Positions 18,018 to 27,603 of a DNA stretch of 64,000 nucleotides are shown one piece after another. The translations under genes were made by a program, and so were the position numbers. Origin of the DNA: Calditrichota bacterium (GTDB lineage Bacteria; Electryoneota; RPQS01); contig JACJVZ010000003.1 of the NCBI GenBank assembly GCA_020637445.1, positions 248,001 through 312,000 of the forward strand, read 5' to 3'. The notes beneath the pieces were generated by a model, which made no database searches, was not told the origin of the DNA, and worked only from the letters and a program-made list of their open reading frames with translations. The stretch's first letter is position 1; the number at the start of each line of letters is the position of its first letter.

Positions 18018-18925
18018 GCGTCGCGCAGCTCCCGCCCCGTTAATTCAAGAAACAGCATTTCCAAATTTGGCGCCACGACTTCGACGCGCTGCGCACCTGT
18101 GAAGCCCGCGAGCGTTCCGAGGATATCGGGCAAACCGTCTTCACCTTGGGGAATGTAATCCACCCGCAAGCCGGAGAGCTTTCGTTCGACTCCGTTCAAA
18201 CTCGGTGGAGTTTCATTTTCGCTGCGCAGAATAAGCCGGACGAACCGCGGAGTCTTGACGAGCTTGACCAACTCATTTAGCGAGCCGACTCCGAGCAACT
18301 TACCGTGATCGAGTATGGCGATGGTGCGGCAAAGTCGCTCCGCTTCTTCCATGTAGTGAGTCGTGTAGAGAATCGTCATGCCCGATTGATGCAGCGATTC
18401 GAGCAAATCGAAGATGCTCGCGCGCGACTGCGGATCGACTCCAACCGTCGGTTCATCGAGCAAAAGAATTTTAGGTTCGCTCAGTAGCGCGACGCCGAGG
18501 TTCAAACGCCGTTTCATGCCGCCGGAAAAAGTCTTGACTCGCGACTTTCTGCGATCGGAAAGCCCGACTTGTTCGAGTACGCGGTCAATCCGTTTGTCGA
18601 GCTCTTTTCCGGTCACTCCGCGAAGTTTGCCGAAGAGTTCGAGATTTTTTTGCGCGGAGAGCACATCATACAGAGCAATGTCTTGCGGAACGACGCCCAT
18701 GGCATACGGAATTTGCCAACGCTCGAGTTTGCTGTCGAAAATTCGCAGTTCACCGCTGTCGGGCGCAACCAATCCGCAGAGCACGCGCATCAGGGTCGTC
18801 TTCCCCGCTCCGTTGGGCCCAAGCAAGCCAAAGAAATCACCTTTCGCAACCGAGAACGAGACGTCATTCAGTGCGCGCACGTCGCCGAAGGACTTGCTGA
18901 TACTCTTGATATCAAACGCACTCAC
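18014..18925 (-). CDS. ABC transporter ATP-binding protein
   Basis: A 303-residue ATPase partner of the ABC-2 permease. Walker A is GPNGAGKTT near residue 37, the Q-loop is VVPQDIALY, the signature is FSGGMKRRLNLGVALL near 133, and Walker B with the catalytic Glu is ILLLDEPTVGVD near 153. The last ~80 residues form the extra C-terminal domain usual in drug-export ATPases. It sits between the HerA-like ATPase and the permease with 4-bp overlaps on both sides. Confidence 0.92.
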   Translation of the reverse strand: MSAFDIKSISKSFGDVRALNDVSFSVAKGDFFGLLGPNGAGKTTLMRVLCGLVAPDSGELRIFDSKLERWQIPYAMGVVPQDIALYDVLSAQKNLELFGKLRGVTGKELDKRIDRVLEQVGLSDRRKSRVKTFSGGMKRRLNLGVALLSEPKILLLDEPTVGVDPQSRASIFDLLESLHQSGMTILYTTHYMEEAERLCRTIAILDHGKLLGVGSLNELVKLVKTPRFVRLILRSENETPPSLNGVERKLSGLRVDYIPQGEDGLPDILGTLAGFTGAQRVEVVAPNLEMLFLELTGRELRDA

Positions 18926-20367
18926 GATTTTTTCCCCAAAAGTCCACCGAGCAAGCCGCGAATGAGCGACCGTCCCGCTTGCGAAGCGGCGGCGCGCGCG
19001 GCAGATTTCATCACGGCAGTCATGACGTCCTCCGGTCCTTTCGCAGATTTCTTCTTTGCTTTGCTGACTTCTTCGGCTTTCTCGGAAGCAGCGGCCTGTT
19101 CCGCTTTTTGTTTTAGTTTTTCGTAAGCGGATTCACGGTCGACGCTTTGTTCGTAGACTCCCGCCACAATCGAACTTTGCATCGTAACGAGCCGCTCGTT
19201 GTCTTCAAGCGGCCCGATGCGCGAGAACGGCGGCAGGATGTAGGCGCGTTCAGCGGGTGCGGGCACGCCTTTTTCGTCGAGAAAACTCACCACAGCTTCA
19301 CCGATTCCAAGTTCCGGAATTGCCTTTTCGAGATCCAGCCCGGGGTTGGCGCGAAACGTCTCGGCAGCCGCTTTCAATTTCTTTTGTTCGGCGGGCGTGA
19401 ACGCACGGAGCGCGTGCTGCACACGATTTCCGAGCTGAGTGAGAACTTTTTCGGGCACGTCCATCGGATGCTGCGTGACAAAAAACACTCCGACACCTTT
19501 TGAACGAATGAGCCGCACGACCTGCTCGATCTTGTCAAGCAGTGCAGCGGGCGCGTCGTCGAACAGCAGATGTGCTTCGTCAAAGAAGAAGACGAGTTTG
19601 GGCTTTTCGGGATCGCCCACTTCGGGAAGCCGCTCGAAGAGTTCGGAGAGCATCCACAGCAGAAATGTCGCGTAGACTTTGGGAGCGCGCACGAGTTCTT
19701 CGGCATGGAGTATATTGATATATCCGTGACCGTTGGCGTCCGTCTGCAGCAAGTCCATCAAATCAAAGGCAGGTTCGCCGAAGAATTTGTCTCCGCCCTG
19801 CTCTTCAAGCGTCAAGAGCGCGCGCTGAATTGCGCCGACGCTTGCGGGTGAAACGTTACCATATTCTGTGGTGAGTTCCTTGCGAATCTCGCCGACGTGG
19901 GCCAGCATCGCCCGCAGGTCTTTCAAGTCGAGCAAGAGCAGACCTTCGTCATCGGCATAGCTGAAAATAATCTGCAGCACGCCGGCTTGGGTTTCATTGA
20001 GATTCAGGAGCCGCGACAGGAGCAGGGGTCCCATCTCGGATATCGTCGTGCGGATCGGATGTCCCTTTTTTCCGAACACGTCCCAGAAAATGGTAGAATT
20101 CCCGGAGAACTCGTGTTCTTTGATTCCCAGCAAGTCAAGCCGCTTTTGAAATCTCTCGGACATTTTACCTGCCGTGGCGACACCGGACAGATCGCCTTTG
20201 ACATCGGCGGCGAAAACCGGGATTCCTGCACGGGACATGCGCTCGGCCATGACCTGCAATGTGACGGTCTTGCCTGTTCCCGTCGCTCCGGTAACGAGAC
20301 CGTGACGGTTAAGTCTTTTAGGAAGTACGGAGATTTCGACGGAGTCTTTGAGAGCTATGGGCAGCAT
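18922..20367 (-). CDS. HerA-like ATPase, DUF853 (YjgR) family
   Basis: A 481-residue P-loop ATPase of the DUF853 group. Walker A is GATGTGKTVTL near residue 27 and Walker B is KLVFFFDEAHLLFDDAP near 255, with RSKGVGVFFVTQHPMDVPEKVL as sensor region and an arginine-rich tail. The C-terminal ~80 residues are Ala/Lys/Glu-rich and end in a Gly-Leu-rich segment. E. coli YjgR has no settled role. It is the first gene of a three-gene minus-strand operon with the ABC exporter, translationally coupled by an ATGA overlap; whether it serves the exporter is unknown. Confidence 0.88.
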   Translation of the reverse strand: MLPIALKDSVEISVLPKRLNRHGLVTGATGTGKTVTLQVMAERMSRAGIPVFAADVKGDLSGVATAGKMSERFQKRLDLLGIKEHEFSGNSTIFWDVFGKKGHPIRTTISEMGPLLLSRLLNLNETQAGVLQIIFSYADDEGLLLLDLKDLRAMLAHVGEIRKELTTEYGNVSPASVGAIQRALLTLEEQGGDKFFGEPAFDLMDLLQTDANGHGYINILHAEELVRAPKVYATFLLWMLSELFERLPEVGDPEKPKLVFFFDEAHLLFDDAPAALLDKIEQVVRLIRSKGVGVFFVTQHPMDVPEKVLTQLGNRVQHALRAFTPAEQKKLKAAAETFRANPGLDLEKAIPELGIGEAVVSFLDEKGVPAPAERAYILPPFSRIGPLEDNERLVTMQSSIVAGVYEQSVDRESAYEKLKQKAEQAAASEKAEEVSKAKKKSAKGPEDVMTAVMKSAARAAASQAGRSLIRGLLGGLLGKKS

Positions 20368-20636
20368 AACGAAATTGAGTAGAGTTGAAGGTAGGTTGAG
20401 GGAATTCAGGAGATTGAGGTCAAACGCGAAGGAGGGCTCGCGTTTAATTTAGTCAGATTTTCCGTAGGAAGTCAAGATAACGTCTCAAACGCCTTTTGAA
20501 CGATGTTAAGGAAGAGAGCGGTGTTCACATGGCCTCGCAGGGGAGAATCAGTCCGTAAGTTCAATGTTTACAAATTGCATCCCGTGGCTCAGATGCCTAC
20601 CATATTAGGTTAACGGTGAATCAGAGGAGCGGAGTT
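20368..20636. promoter_or_regulatory. Divergent promoter region
   Basis: The region separates the HerA/ABC operon (minus) from the symporter operon (plus), so both promoters should lie here. A hairpin AAACGCGA / TCGCGTTT is at 20422-20445. No gene was seen. Confidence 0.45.
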
Positions 20637-22040
20637 TTGACGGACCAGACGATTCAGTGGATGATCATTATCGCGTATGTCACCTTTATTTTTGTGAAGG
20701 GCGTGATGAAGAGCAAGAACATCCATTCGACGGATGACTACTTGGTCGCGGGCCGTAATGTTGGCTGGTGGCTTTTGTTTGCGACGATGGGTGCAACGGT
20801 AATTGGCGGCGGGTACTCGATCGGTGCGACCGCAAAGACATACGAGTACGGAGTGCTGTGGGTACTGATCTCCATGGGCGGCTATCTGCACTTTATTTTT
20901 TCGGGGATGGTCGTCGCGCCGAAATTCCGGGAAGCTGAACTCTATACGGTCGCAGGCTACTTCAAATACCGGTTTGGCGAGCGTCCGCGATTTGTTGCGA
21001 TGCTGCTCTCGCTGCTGTTTTCGGTATTCATCATCGCGGCCCAGATGGCAGCCTTTGGTTCAATCTTGGCGACCTTGATGCCAGGCGCGGCGGAAGGCGG
21101 TTTCGACGTGCGCTGGGCAATCTTGATCGGCGGGTTTATCGTCATCGTGTACAGCACAGCAGGCGGATTGTTGGCCGTGATATACACGGACGTCTATCAA
21201 TTCGTGGTCTTGTTCATCGGATTTGCGGTGACGCTTGCGATGTGCGCGCCGGATTTGATTTCTTCATGGGGACACGTACAAGCCACCCTTCCCGACAAGT
21301 GGTTTTCTTTTGACGGCGGCAAGGGGATCAGCTTTTTAGTAACGACGTTCTTTGCATTTTTGCTGGGAGAGACGTTTGCGCCGGGGTATGCGACACGCTA
21401 TTGCATCGGCCGCGACATCAAGCACACGCAACGCGGTATTGCCGGTGTGGGAATCGTACTGGCACTGACCTTTCCGCTGGTTTTGTTCTTCATCGCCTTG
21501 TACGGCAGGCTGCATTTCCCGAACATAGATTCACAGCTTGCACTTTCTTTGGTCATAAAGAATCTTCACAGCCCGTGGATCGCGGGACTAATCATCGCGG
21601 CTCTGCTGTCGGCGGTGATGTCGTCAGCGGACTCGGCTCTTAACTCGTGCACGGCGATTTTCGTCAAGGACGTTTTCGAAGACCAATTCAAGACGCAATT
21701 CAAAAGCGACAAGGAAACGTTGAAATGGGCGCGGCGTTTGACGATGGGCGTGGGAGTCGCGGCGACGCTTGTGGCATTCTTTTGGCCGGACATTATCGGG
21801 CTGCTGCTTTTCACTTACCACTTGTGGGCGCCGGGAATCATTCTTCCGGTCGTATACGGGACACTAACCAAGAAGAAGTCGCCGGCTCTGACAGAGGCCA
21901 TTTTCTTGACGATGGTCCTTTCCGTAATCGTCACGTTGTTCTATCGCAAAACAAGTTACGCCGAAACTTTTGATCCTGCTGTCTTCGGCGTCATCGCAAG
22001 CATTGTGATTTTCGCGATTATAAGGTTATTCAAGAAATGA
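20637..22040 (+). CDS. Sodium:solute symporter (SSS) family protein
   Basis: A secondary transporter of about 467 residues with roughly 13 hydrophobic helices. The family segment GRNVGWWLLFATMGATVIGGGYSIGAT is near residues 40-66, and LLAVIYTDVYQFVVLFIGF and LLSAVMSSADSALNSC are the classical sodium-site regions. I choose the TTG at 20637, which has AGGAG 7 nt upstream; an in-frame GTG at 20616 overlaps that site and has no good one of its own. The next gene, an M20 hydrolase, overlaps by 4 bp, suggesting uptake of an acylated amino acid or peptide substrate. Confidence 0.87.
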   Translation: MTDQTIQWMIIIAYVTFIFVKGVMKSKNIHSTDDYLVAGRNVGWWLLFATMGATVIGGGYSIGATAKTYEYGVLWVLISMGGYLHFIFSGMVVAPKFREAELYTVAGYFKYRFGERPRFVAMLLSLLFSVFIIAAQMAAFGSILATLMPGAAEGGFDVRWAILIGGFIVIVYSTAGGLLAVIYTDVYQFVVLFIGFAVTLAMCAPDLISSWGHVQATLPDKWFSFDGGKGISFLVTTFFAFLLGETFAPGYATRYCIGRDIKHTQRGIAGVGIVLALTFPLVLFFIALYGRLHFPNIDSQLALSLVIKNLHSPWIAGLIIAALLSAVMSSADSALNSCTAIFVKDVFEDQFKTQFKSDKETLKWARRLTMGVGVAATLVAFFWPDIIGLLLFTYHLWAPGIILPVVYGTLTKKKSPALTEAIFLTMVLSVIVTLFYRKTSYAETFDPAVFGVIASIVIFAIIRLFKK

Positions 22041-23176
22041 ACACTATCATTTCCACGGCCATCGCTCAGCGGCATGCGCTGCACCGGCTGGCGGAACTCT
22101 CCAATCAGGAGAAATTGACATCCGAATTCGTACAGGGGTTTGTGCAAGGCTGCAAGCCGCTGGCAATTCACGCGCATCTTGGCGGACATGGTTTGATCGC
22201 GGAATTCGGCATCAAAGATGCGCAGCCTGTTACTTTGTTTCGTGCGGAACTCGACGCACTGCCGATTCCCGAAACGATCGATGCTCCGCACGCGTCGGAC
22301 GCACCGTTCGTGAGTCACAAATGCGGTCACGACGGTCACATGGCGATTTTATGCGGCATCGCACAACATTTGCGTGACCATCCTCTCAAAAGGGGCCGCT
22401 TGGCTTTGCTCTTTCAACCGGCGGAAGAGACAGGAGACGGCTGTGCGAAAGTCATGAAGACGGCAGTCTTCAAGAAATTGAAACCGACGACTTGTTTTGC
22501 GCTGCATAACCTTCCGGGCTACGACGCAGGTCAAGTTGTCGTTCGCGAGAATCTCTTTGCCGCGGCGTCGCTCGGTCTAATCATTCGACTGCACGGCAGT
22601 ACGTCACATGCTGCGGAACCGCACAAGGGCAACTCGCCGACGCGCGCTTTGGCAACACTGCTTGATCAACTTCCGTCCGTACCGCACTATCATGCGGGGC
22701 TGTTCGACTCCGCGCAAGTGACCGTTATCCACGCTCAACTGGGCAAAGAAGCATTTGGAACATCACCGGGCGACGCGGACATCATGCTGACCTTGCGGGC
22801 CGAATCGGACACTCTTTTAGACATTTTGCTTCAAACCTGCGTTCAATTTGCAAAGTCGATCGCGCTCCTTCATTCTCTCAAATGTTCCACGGACGTCACC
22901 GAGCGCTTTCCGGCCACCGTTAACGACGGTGCTTGCGTGGCCAGAGTGACCAGCGCCGCTCAACGCTCCAATATACCATTGCTGGTCACTGAACGTCCTT
23001 TCGCTTGGTCGGAAGATTTCGGTCATATGTTAAAGAAATGTCCCGGAGCACTTTTCGGCATCGGCGCAGGCAAGAAGCATCCGTCTCTGCATCATCCCGA
23101 ATACGATTTCCCCGACGAGATCATCGAGCCCGCCCTTCGAATTTTCACCGAACTTCTTAAAGATGAACATTACTGA
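22037..23176 (+). CDS. M20 family metallohydrolase (amidohydrolase/aminoacylase type)
   Basis: A 379-residue enzyme of the peptidase M20D / hippurate hydrolase branch. Metal-binding and catalytic blocks are ELDALPIPE, SHKCGHDGHMAILCG (about residue 95), QPAEETGDGCAKVM (about 120) and the C-terminal HHPEYDFPDE. The dimerisation lid domain sits at about 175-290. The family removes acyl groups from amino acids or hydrolyses small amide bonds. It overlaps the symporter stop (4 bp) and the alanine racemase start (14 bp), so transport, deacylation and racemisation are probably one operon function. Confidence 0.88.
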   Translation: MNTIISTAIAQRHALHRLAELSNQEKLTSEFVQGFVQGCKPLAIHAHLGGHGLIAEFGIKDAQPVTLFRAELDALPIPETIDAPHASDAPFVSHKCGHDGHMAILCGIAQHLRDHPLKRGRLALLFQPAEETGDGCAKVMKTAVFKKLKPTTCFALHNLPGYDAGQVVVRENLFAAASLGLIIRLHGSTSHAAEPHKGNSPTRALATLLDQLPSVPHYHAGLFDSAQVTVIHAQLGKEAFGTSPGDADIMLTLRAESDTLLDILLQTCVQFAKSIALLHSLKCSTDVTERFPATVNDGACVARVTSAAQRSNIPLLVTERPFAWSEDFGHMLKKCPGALFGIGAGKKHPSLHHPEYDFPDEIIEPALRIFTELLKDEHY

Positions 23177-24371
23177 AATTGAAGATACGACTCTCTCCGG
23201 ACTATTCTCAAGTTCACGCATAGAGATATCGAAGTCCGCGCTGCAAAGCAATTTAAGTTTTTTGCGCAAAGTCATCGGCAAGAACGTCATCATTTGCTCG
23301 GTCGTCAAAGGCAACGCCTACGGTCACGGCATGGAGCAATTTGTGCCGCTTGCCGAGACTTGCGGCGTGCGCTGGTTCGCCGTTTATTCCGCGGACGAAG
23401 CCTTACGAGTCTTCAACAGCAGCACGGCGGGATCGTCGATCATGATCATGGGCGGTATGTCGCGGGACCAAGTCGAGTGGGCTATCGAACACGGAATTAC
23501 GTTCTACGTGTTCGATCTCAATGAACTGACTTTCGCAATCGAATCTGCCCGAAAGGTCGGCAAGCGGGCACAAGTTCATCTCGAAATTGAAACGGGCATG
23601 AACCGCTTGGGTTTTGGAGAAACCGCGCTTGAACAAGCGGCGGAACTGATAAAATACAACAACGAGCTTGTCGACGTGGTCGGAGTATGCACGCACTTTG
23701 CGGGAGCCGAAAGCGTCGCCAATCACTTGCGCATTCAGCACCAGATTCAGACTTTTGAAACGCGGTTGGAGTGGTTGTTCGGACTGGGAATTGAACCTCG
23801 ATTGCGGCACGCGGCAAGTTCGGCGGCGACTTTCAGCTATCCGTATACGCGGTACGACATGGTGCGGGTTGGTATTGCACAATACGGATTTTGGCCAAGC
23901 ATAGAGACTCGAATGCAGTATGTCCTTCAGCAGCAAGCCAACGGCGGCAAGCAGCTTGCGCGCGATCCTCTGACACGCGTGCTGCGCTGGAAATCACATG
24001 TCATAAATGTGAAAGACGTGCGAGCAGGCGAGTTCATCGGTTACGGCACGTCGTTCCTGACTACCCGGCCGTCGCGAGTTGCGGCGGTTCCGGTCGGATA
24101 CTACCACGGATTCAATCGCAATCTAAGCAACGTCGGGCACGTCTTGGTGCGCGGCAAACGCGTTCCCGTCGCCGGAGTCGTGAACATGAATCTGATGCTC
24201 GTGGACGTGACGGACGTACGCCACGTGGAAAACGGCGACGAGGTTGTGTTGATCGGAAAGCAAGGCCGCAGCGAAATCACGGTGGGCGCATTCAGTGATT
24301 TGACAAAGCTCCTGAACTACGAAGCTCTCGTCAGACTGTCGCCGGATATCGCGCGAACGGTCGTGCCGTAA
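23163..24371 (+). CDS. alr: Alanine racemase
   Basis: PLP-dependent fold-type III racemase that makes D-alanine for peptidoglycan. The PLP lysine lies in VVKGNAYGHGME (about residue 49), with HLEIETGMNRLGF near 140, RHAASSAATFSYP near 220 and the second catalytic tyrosine in GYGTSFLTT near 285. The length of 402 is slightly above average because of an N-terminal extension (residues 1-18). It overlaps the M20 gene by 14 bp. A perfect 30-bp palindromic terminator follows. Confidence 0.93.
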   Translation: MNITEIEDTTLSGLFSSSRIEISKSALQSNLSFLRKVIGKNVIICSVVKGNAYGHGMEQFVPLAETCGVRWFAVYSADEALRVFNSSTAGSSIMIMGGMSRDQVEWAIEHGITFYVFDLNELTFAIESARKVGKRAQVHLEIETGMNRLGFGETALEQAAELIKYNNELVDVVGVCTHFAGAESVANHLRIQHQIQTFETRLEWLFGLGIEPRLRHAASSAATFSYPYTRYDMVRVGIAQYGFWPSIETRMQYVLQQQANGGKQLARDPLTRVLRWKSHVINVKDVRAGEFIGYGTSFLTTRPSRVAAVPVGYYHGFNRNLSNVGHVLVRGKRVPVAGVVNMNLMLVDVTDVRHVENGDEVVLIGKQGRSEITVGAFSDLTKLLNYEALVRLSPDIARTVVP

Positions 24372-24390
24372 CAACAATTTGCAACAAATG

Positions 24391-24420
24391 AAAAAGGACT
24401 CGCAATTGCGAGTCCTTTTT
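24391..24420. terminator. Bidirectional terminator, perfect palindrome
   Basis: A 30-bp perfect palindrome with AAAAAGGACTCGC on the left arm and its complement ending in TTTTT. It serves the convergent alr and resB genes. Confidence 0.93.
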
Positions 24421-24436
24421 GCTCAGAGAAAGGAGA

Positions 24437-26029
24437 TTAATAGCTGACGATATCCGGCTGCACGCTCATCTTGACATTACAGCCGTCCTTCTTGGATACG
24501 TCTTCGATATCATGCTCAAACGCGCGCACCATTTTCTTGCTAAAAGCATAGAGGCGCACGAGTGGCTGTTCGGGAGTCGGCATTTCAACGTAGACAATGC
24601 GGTGCGTGACATAAAAACACAAGATCAAACCGATCGTCGAAACAATGAAACCGAGCCACAGGAACTCCGTGCCCATGGATTGACGGATGTCAAAAATCGT
24701 AGCGATGTCTTGCCCGGCTTCTGCTCCCGTAAGGTCGGCGGCTTCAAAGCGGAGATCGCCGATCGTAATCTGATGACCCTGCATTGTCAAGAACGACCAC
24801 ATCGACCGGTGGAAACCGTCAGGACCGTTTGCGATCAATTCAACCGCGGGATTCGAGAAACTGCCGCTTGCGGAATAGGCATTTCGCTGCGCGTCCATCT
24901 TGAAATCAGGCAGCAACCGGCCCGCCGTGATGGTAATGCTGTCGCCGGGAATTGACACAGTTTGGCCTTGCTTCACCGGGATTCTGTCCACGACGTTTCC
25001 CGCCGTGTCACTGACGACAATCGTAAGTTGATCGTAGCTCGCATGCACGCGCGGCGCAGACGGGTCGTAAGAACTTTGATAGAGTCTAAATCCCGAGCGG
25101 CGCAAGGGACTATTCACAGAGATTTGCCGTTCGTCAACAACTTGTCCGTCTTCAATGATAGACACGCTGCTGATATATTGCTTGATATTGCCGGAAGCCT
25201 GTTTGACGTCCCAACTATTGGAAATCCACTCATCTTCCATCGAGACGAGTTGAGTGTTTCCGTTTTGATCGAAGCGTTCGATTTGCCACGTGCCGGGACT
25301 GTCTTCTTTAACCAGCCTTCCGAACCACTCACCGTCCACAAGCACCCATTGACGGGCTTGCAAGGGATAGAATTCGACTCTGAAACTGTCGATGCGGACT
25401 TCAAACGGCAGTTCTTCGAAAGCAATCGTGTCGCCGGGATAGCCGCCCGCGCGGTACTCGTTGTCACCGAACGAACCGACCAATCCTCCGATTGCCAAGA
25501 ATAACAAGCCGAGGTGAGTCAGCAACGGACCCCAGAGCGCGAGCCTGCCGGATTCCCCGACCCAAAGTTTGTCCGTGCTGAGACGCGGAGAAAGTTTCGT
25601 GGACAACCGTTCGATGAACGACGCGGGAGCTTCGTCGGTCGTCAAATAGATCGGCGAAGTTTTTTCGTTGATCGTGCGCGGATCAAGTTCAGGTTTTTTG
25701 CTCCAACGGCGCCAAACGATCGGCGTGCGCTCGAGAATGCATGCGAACAGAGAAAGAGAAAGTAAGCCGACCAGTCCGCGATACCACCACGAGCGGAACG
25801 GATCGTTCAAATGCATTGCCTTATACAAGAACTGACCGAAAGCGCCGGCTGTGGTCTCAGGTTGGTTCGCCAGCCACTGCGGATCGATCAACTCGTCGCT
25901 AAAGAGAGACGCGAGCGATAAGACACTCAAGATGATGAGAATCCAAATCGCGAATTTCATCGTCGAGAGCATCGCCCACAGTTTGGGCTTGCGGCTCACC
26001 GGTGCGGTCAAAGAGTTTGTGGAAGTCAT
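24437..26029 (-). CDS. resB: Cytochrome c biogenesis protein ResB
   Basis: One half of the System II heme lyase, a membrane protein that with CcsA carries heme across the membrane and attaches it to CxxCH motifs. The 530 residues show the ResB layout: an N-terminal helix (MKFAIWILIILSVLSLASLF), a second at about 75-95, a third at about 160-180 (LLTHLGLLFLAIGGLVGSFG), a large periplasmic domain (about 190-450), and a last helix EFLWLGFIVSTIGLILCFYVTHRIVYVEM. It is 7 bp downstream of ccsA. The operon is needed to mature the 55 heme sites encoded nearby. Confidence 0.92.
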   Translation of the reverse strand: MTSTNSLTAPVSRKPKLWAMLSTMKFAIWILIILSVLSLASLFSDELIDPQWLANQPETTAGAFGQFLYKAMHLNDPFRSWWYRGLVGLLSLSLFACILERTPIVWRRWSKKPELDPRTINEKTSPIYLTTDEAPASFIERLSTKLSPRLSTDKLWVGESGRLALWGPLLTHLGLLFLAIGGLVGSFGDNEYRAGGYPGDTIAFEELPFEVRIDSFRVEFYPLQARQWVLVDGEWFGRLVKEDSPGTWQIERFDQNGNTQLVSMEDEWISNSWDVKQASGNIKQYISSVSIIEDGQVVDERQISVNSPLRRSGFRLYQSSYDPSAPRVHASYDQLTIVVSDTAGNVVDRIPVKQGQTVSIPGDSITITAGRLLPDFKMDAQRNAYSASGSFSNPAVELIANGPDGFHRSMWSFLTMQGHQITIGDLRFEAADLTGAEAGQDIATIFDIRQSMGTEFLWLGFIVSTIGLILCFYVTHRIVYVEMPTPEQPLVRLYAFSKKMVRAFEHDIEDVSKKDGCNVKMSVQPDIVSY

Positions 26030-26036
26030 ACTGAGT

Positions 26037-27278
26037 TTATGCGTAGGCGTGCAAACCGCCGAAGAAATAGTTGCCGAACAGCGAGAGCATCATCATCGCG
26101 AAGCCGATCAAAGACAGCACGGCGGTTTTGGGACCGTTCCATCCGCGTTGATAGCGGGCATGCAAAAATGCGCTGTAGAAGAGCCAAATGATCAACGCGC
26201 CGACTTCCTTGGGGTCCCAACTCCAGAATGATCCCCACGCGCTTTCGGCCCAGATCGCTCCAGCGAAAAGCGCACCCAAAGTGTATAGTGGATACCCGAG
26301 CGCGACGCTGCGATAGTTTACTTCGTCGAGCAGTCTGCCATCCAAGTGAAGTTTACCCGCGACGGCTCCAAAGCCCAACACGGTATGCAGGAAGAACATG
26401 CCGATCGTGCCGAAAACCATGGTAATGCCGAAGAACTCAAAAATGCGCAACGGACTATCCGAGGTCAACGTCACGTCTCCCCTGCTGAGCAGAATTCCGC
26501 CAGCCAATGCTCCGAGGAACAAGCCGGAGAATCCGATTGCGGCCCAGTAGCGCGACTCGACGGACGGAATTTTCTTGAACATATAATTCAGAAGTCCGCC
26601 CGCGATGACGAGATAGATTCCGAGCAGCACGAGAATGTTTCCTCCGCTCAAAGCAGAACCCATGAAGGTCATGCTTGATTGAGACGCGAGCGCGTTGCTG
26701 ACGCGGCCGACAATCGCAATGATCAGCGGGATAACGACGAGTACTTGAAACGGAATTTTCATGGAAGGTTTGAAGAGACGCTTGGCTTCGTCTTCGCTGC
26801 GAACCGCGAGTAAGTACACAAACGATACCGCTGCGGCGACCGCGAAGGCACCGGCGCCGACGGAAGCCAATGTAACATGTATCATCAGCCACGAGCTGCG
26901 CAGCGCGGGCATGAGCTGTTGACTCGGATCCTTAGGCAGAAGCGATGCCGCTACCATCAGCATGATCACGACCGGCGAGATCAACGCGCTGATGATCCAG
27001 TTTCGATAACGCCAAGTCAGATAGGTGAAACTCACTACCGCCATCCAACTCATGACCGCCATGTATTCGTACATGTTGGACATGGGAAAGTGACCGGTGT
27101 TGTTCCAGCGAATGAAGAAGGCCGCCGTTTGCGGAATGAAGCCCGCCGCGAAACAGATCGAACCGAGTTTCGTCCAGAACGGTTTGCGCGCGGCAAGCCA
27201 AATCGTGAACGAAAGCCATCCGATCAGATAGGCCCAAAAGGAAAACCAAAAGAGTTGAACATCAAGTGAGGGTGACAT
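26037..27278 (-). CDS. ccsA: Cytochrome c biogenesis protein CcsA (ResC)
   Basis: The heme-handling partner of ResB, 413 residues and about ten hydrophobic helices. The tryptophan-rich WWD domain is WGSFWSWDPKEVGALIIWLFYSAFLHAR near residue 345; conserved histidines flank it (LMIHVTLASVGAGAF near 155, FLHTVLGFGAVAGKLH near 295). Transcription may start within 27279-27310 or read through the terminator just upstream. It is the second CcsA/HemX-fold gene in the window, the other being in the hem operon. Confidence 0.92.
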   Translation of the reverse strand: MSPSLDVQLFWFSFWAYLIGWLSFTIWLAARKPFWTKLGSICFAAGFIPQTAAFFIRWNNTGHFPMSNMYEYMAVMSWMAVVSFTYLTWRYRNWIISALISPVVIMLMVAASLLPKDPSQQLMPALRSSWLMIHVTLASVGAGAFAVAAAVSFVYLLAVRSEDEAKRLFKPSMKIPFQVLVVIPLIIAIVGRVSNALASQSSMTFMGSALSGGNILVLLGIYLVIAGGLLNYMFKKIPSVESRYWAAIGFSGLFLGALAGGILLSRGDVTLTSDSPLRIFEFFGITMVFGTIGMFFLHTVLGFGAVAGKLHLDGRLLDEVNYRSVALGYPLYTLGALFAGAIWAESAWGSFWSWDPKEVGALIIWLFYSAFLHARYQRGWNGPKTAVLSLIGFAMMMLSLFGNYFFGGLHAYA

Positions 27279-27310
27279 GTCACACCAGCTCTGCTGCGGT
27301 TACATTAAAT

Positions 27311-27348
27311 GAAAAAAAGTCCGCACGCGGCCGAACCGCAAGCGGACT
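27311..27348 (-). terminator. Intrinsic terminator of the hem-cytochrome operon
   Basis: On the minus strand AGTCCGC ... GCGGACT encloses an inner GCGG/CCGC hairpin and is followed by seven T residues. It ends the long hem operon before ccsA. Confidence 0.85.
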
Positions 27349-27603
27349 ACCAAGTAAAATCAGACGAGGCCGAAGGTCAGAGTTCTTCGGAAGATATCTT
27401 TCAAAACGGGGGTGCTGTGCAAAGGGCACATTTGTGAAATATTACGCGAATAATTTCGTCATTCGTTAGTGCATAGTCAAGCATAATCGATGTCTATTTG
27501 TCACATTGACACGAGATTGTGCTCACAACGCTCGGCTCGATATTCAAGCTAAACATCGAATAAGACTTGGTCTGTCAGCTTTGCAAAGAGGACTGGCAAC
27601 TCA
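27349..27603. other. 255-bp 3' untranslated stretch of the hem operon
   Basis: No coding sequence is apparent. The part next to the cytochrome (27490-27530) holds TTGTCACATTGACAC and TTGTGCTCACAA strings, related in appearance to TGTGAC motifs elsewhere in the window. It could hide a small RNA or a second promoter for ccsA-resB. Confidence 0.4.

Noticed and set aside
27490..27530. TTGTCACA / TTGTGCTCACAA strings as a CRP/FNR-type site
   Set aside because: No complete symmetric site (TGTGA-N6-TCACA or TTGAT-N4-ATCAA) is present.
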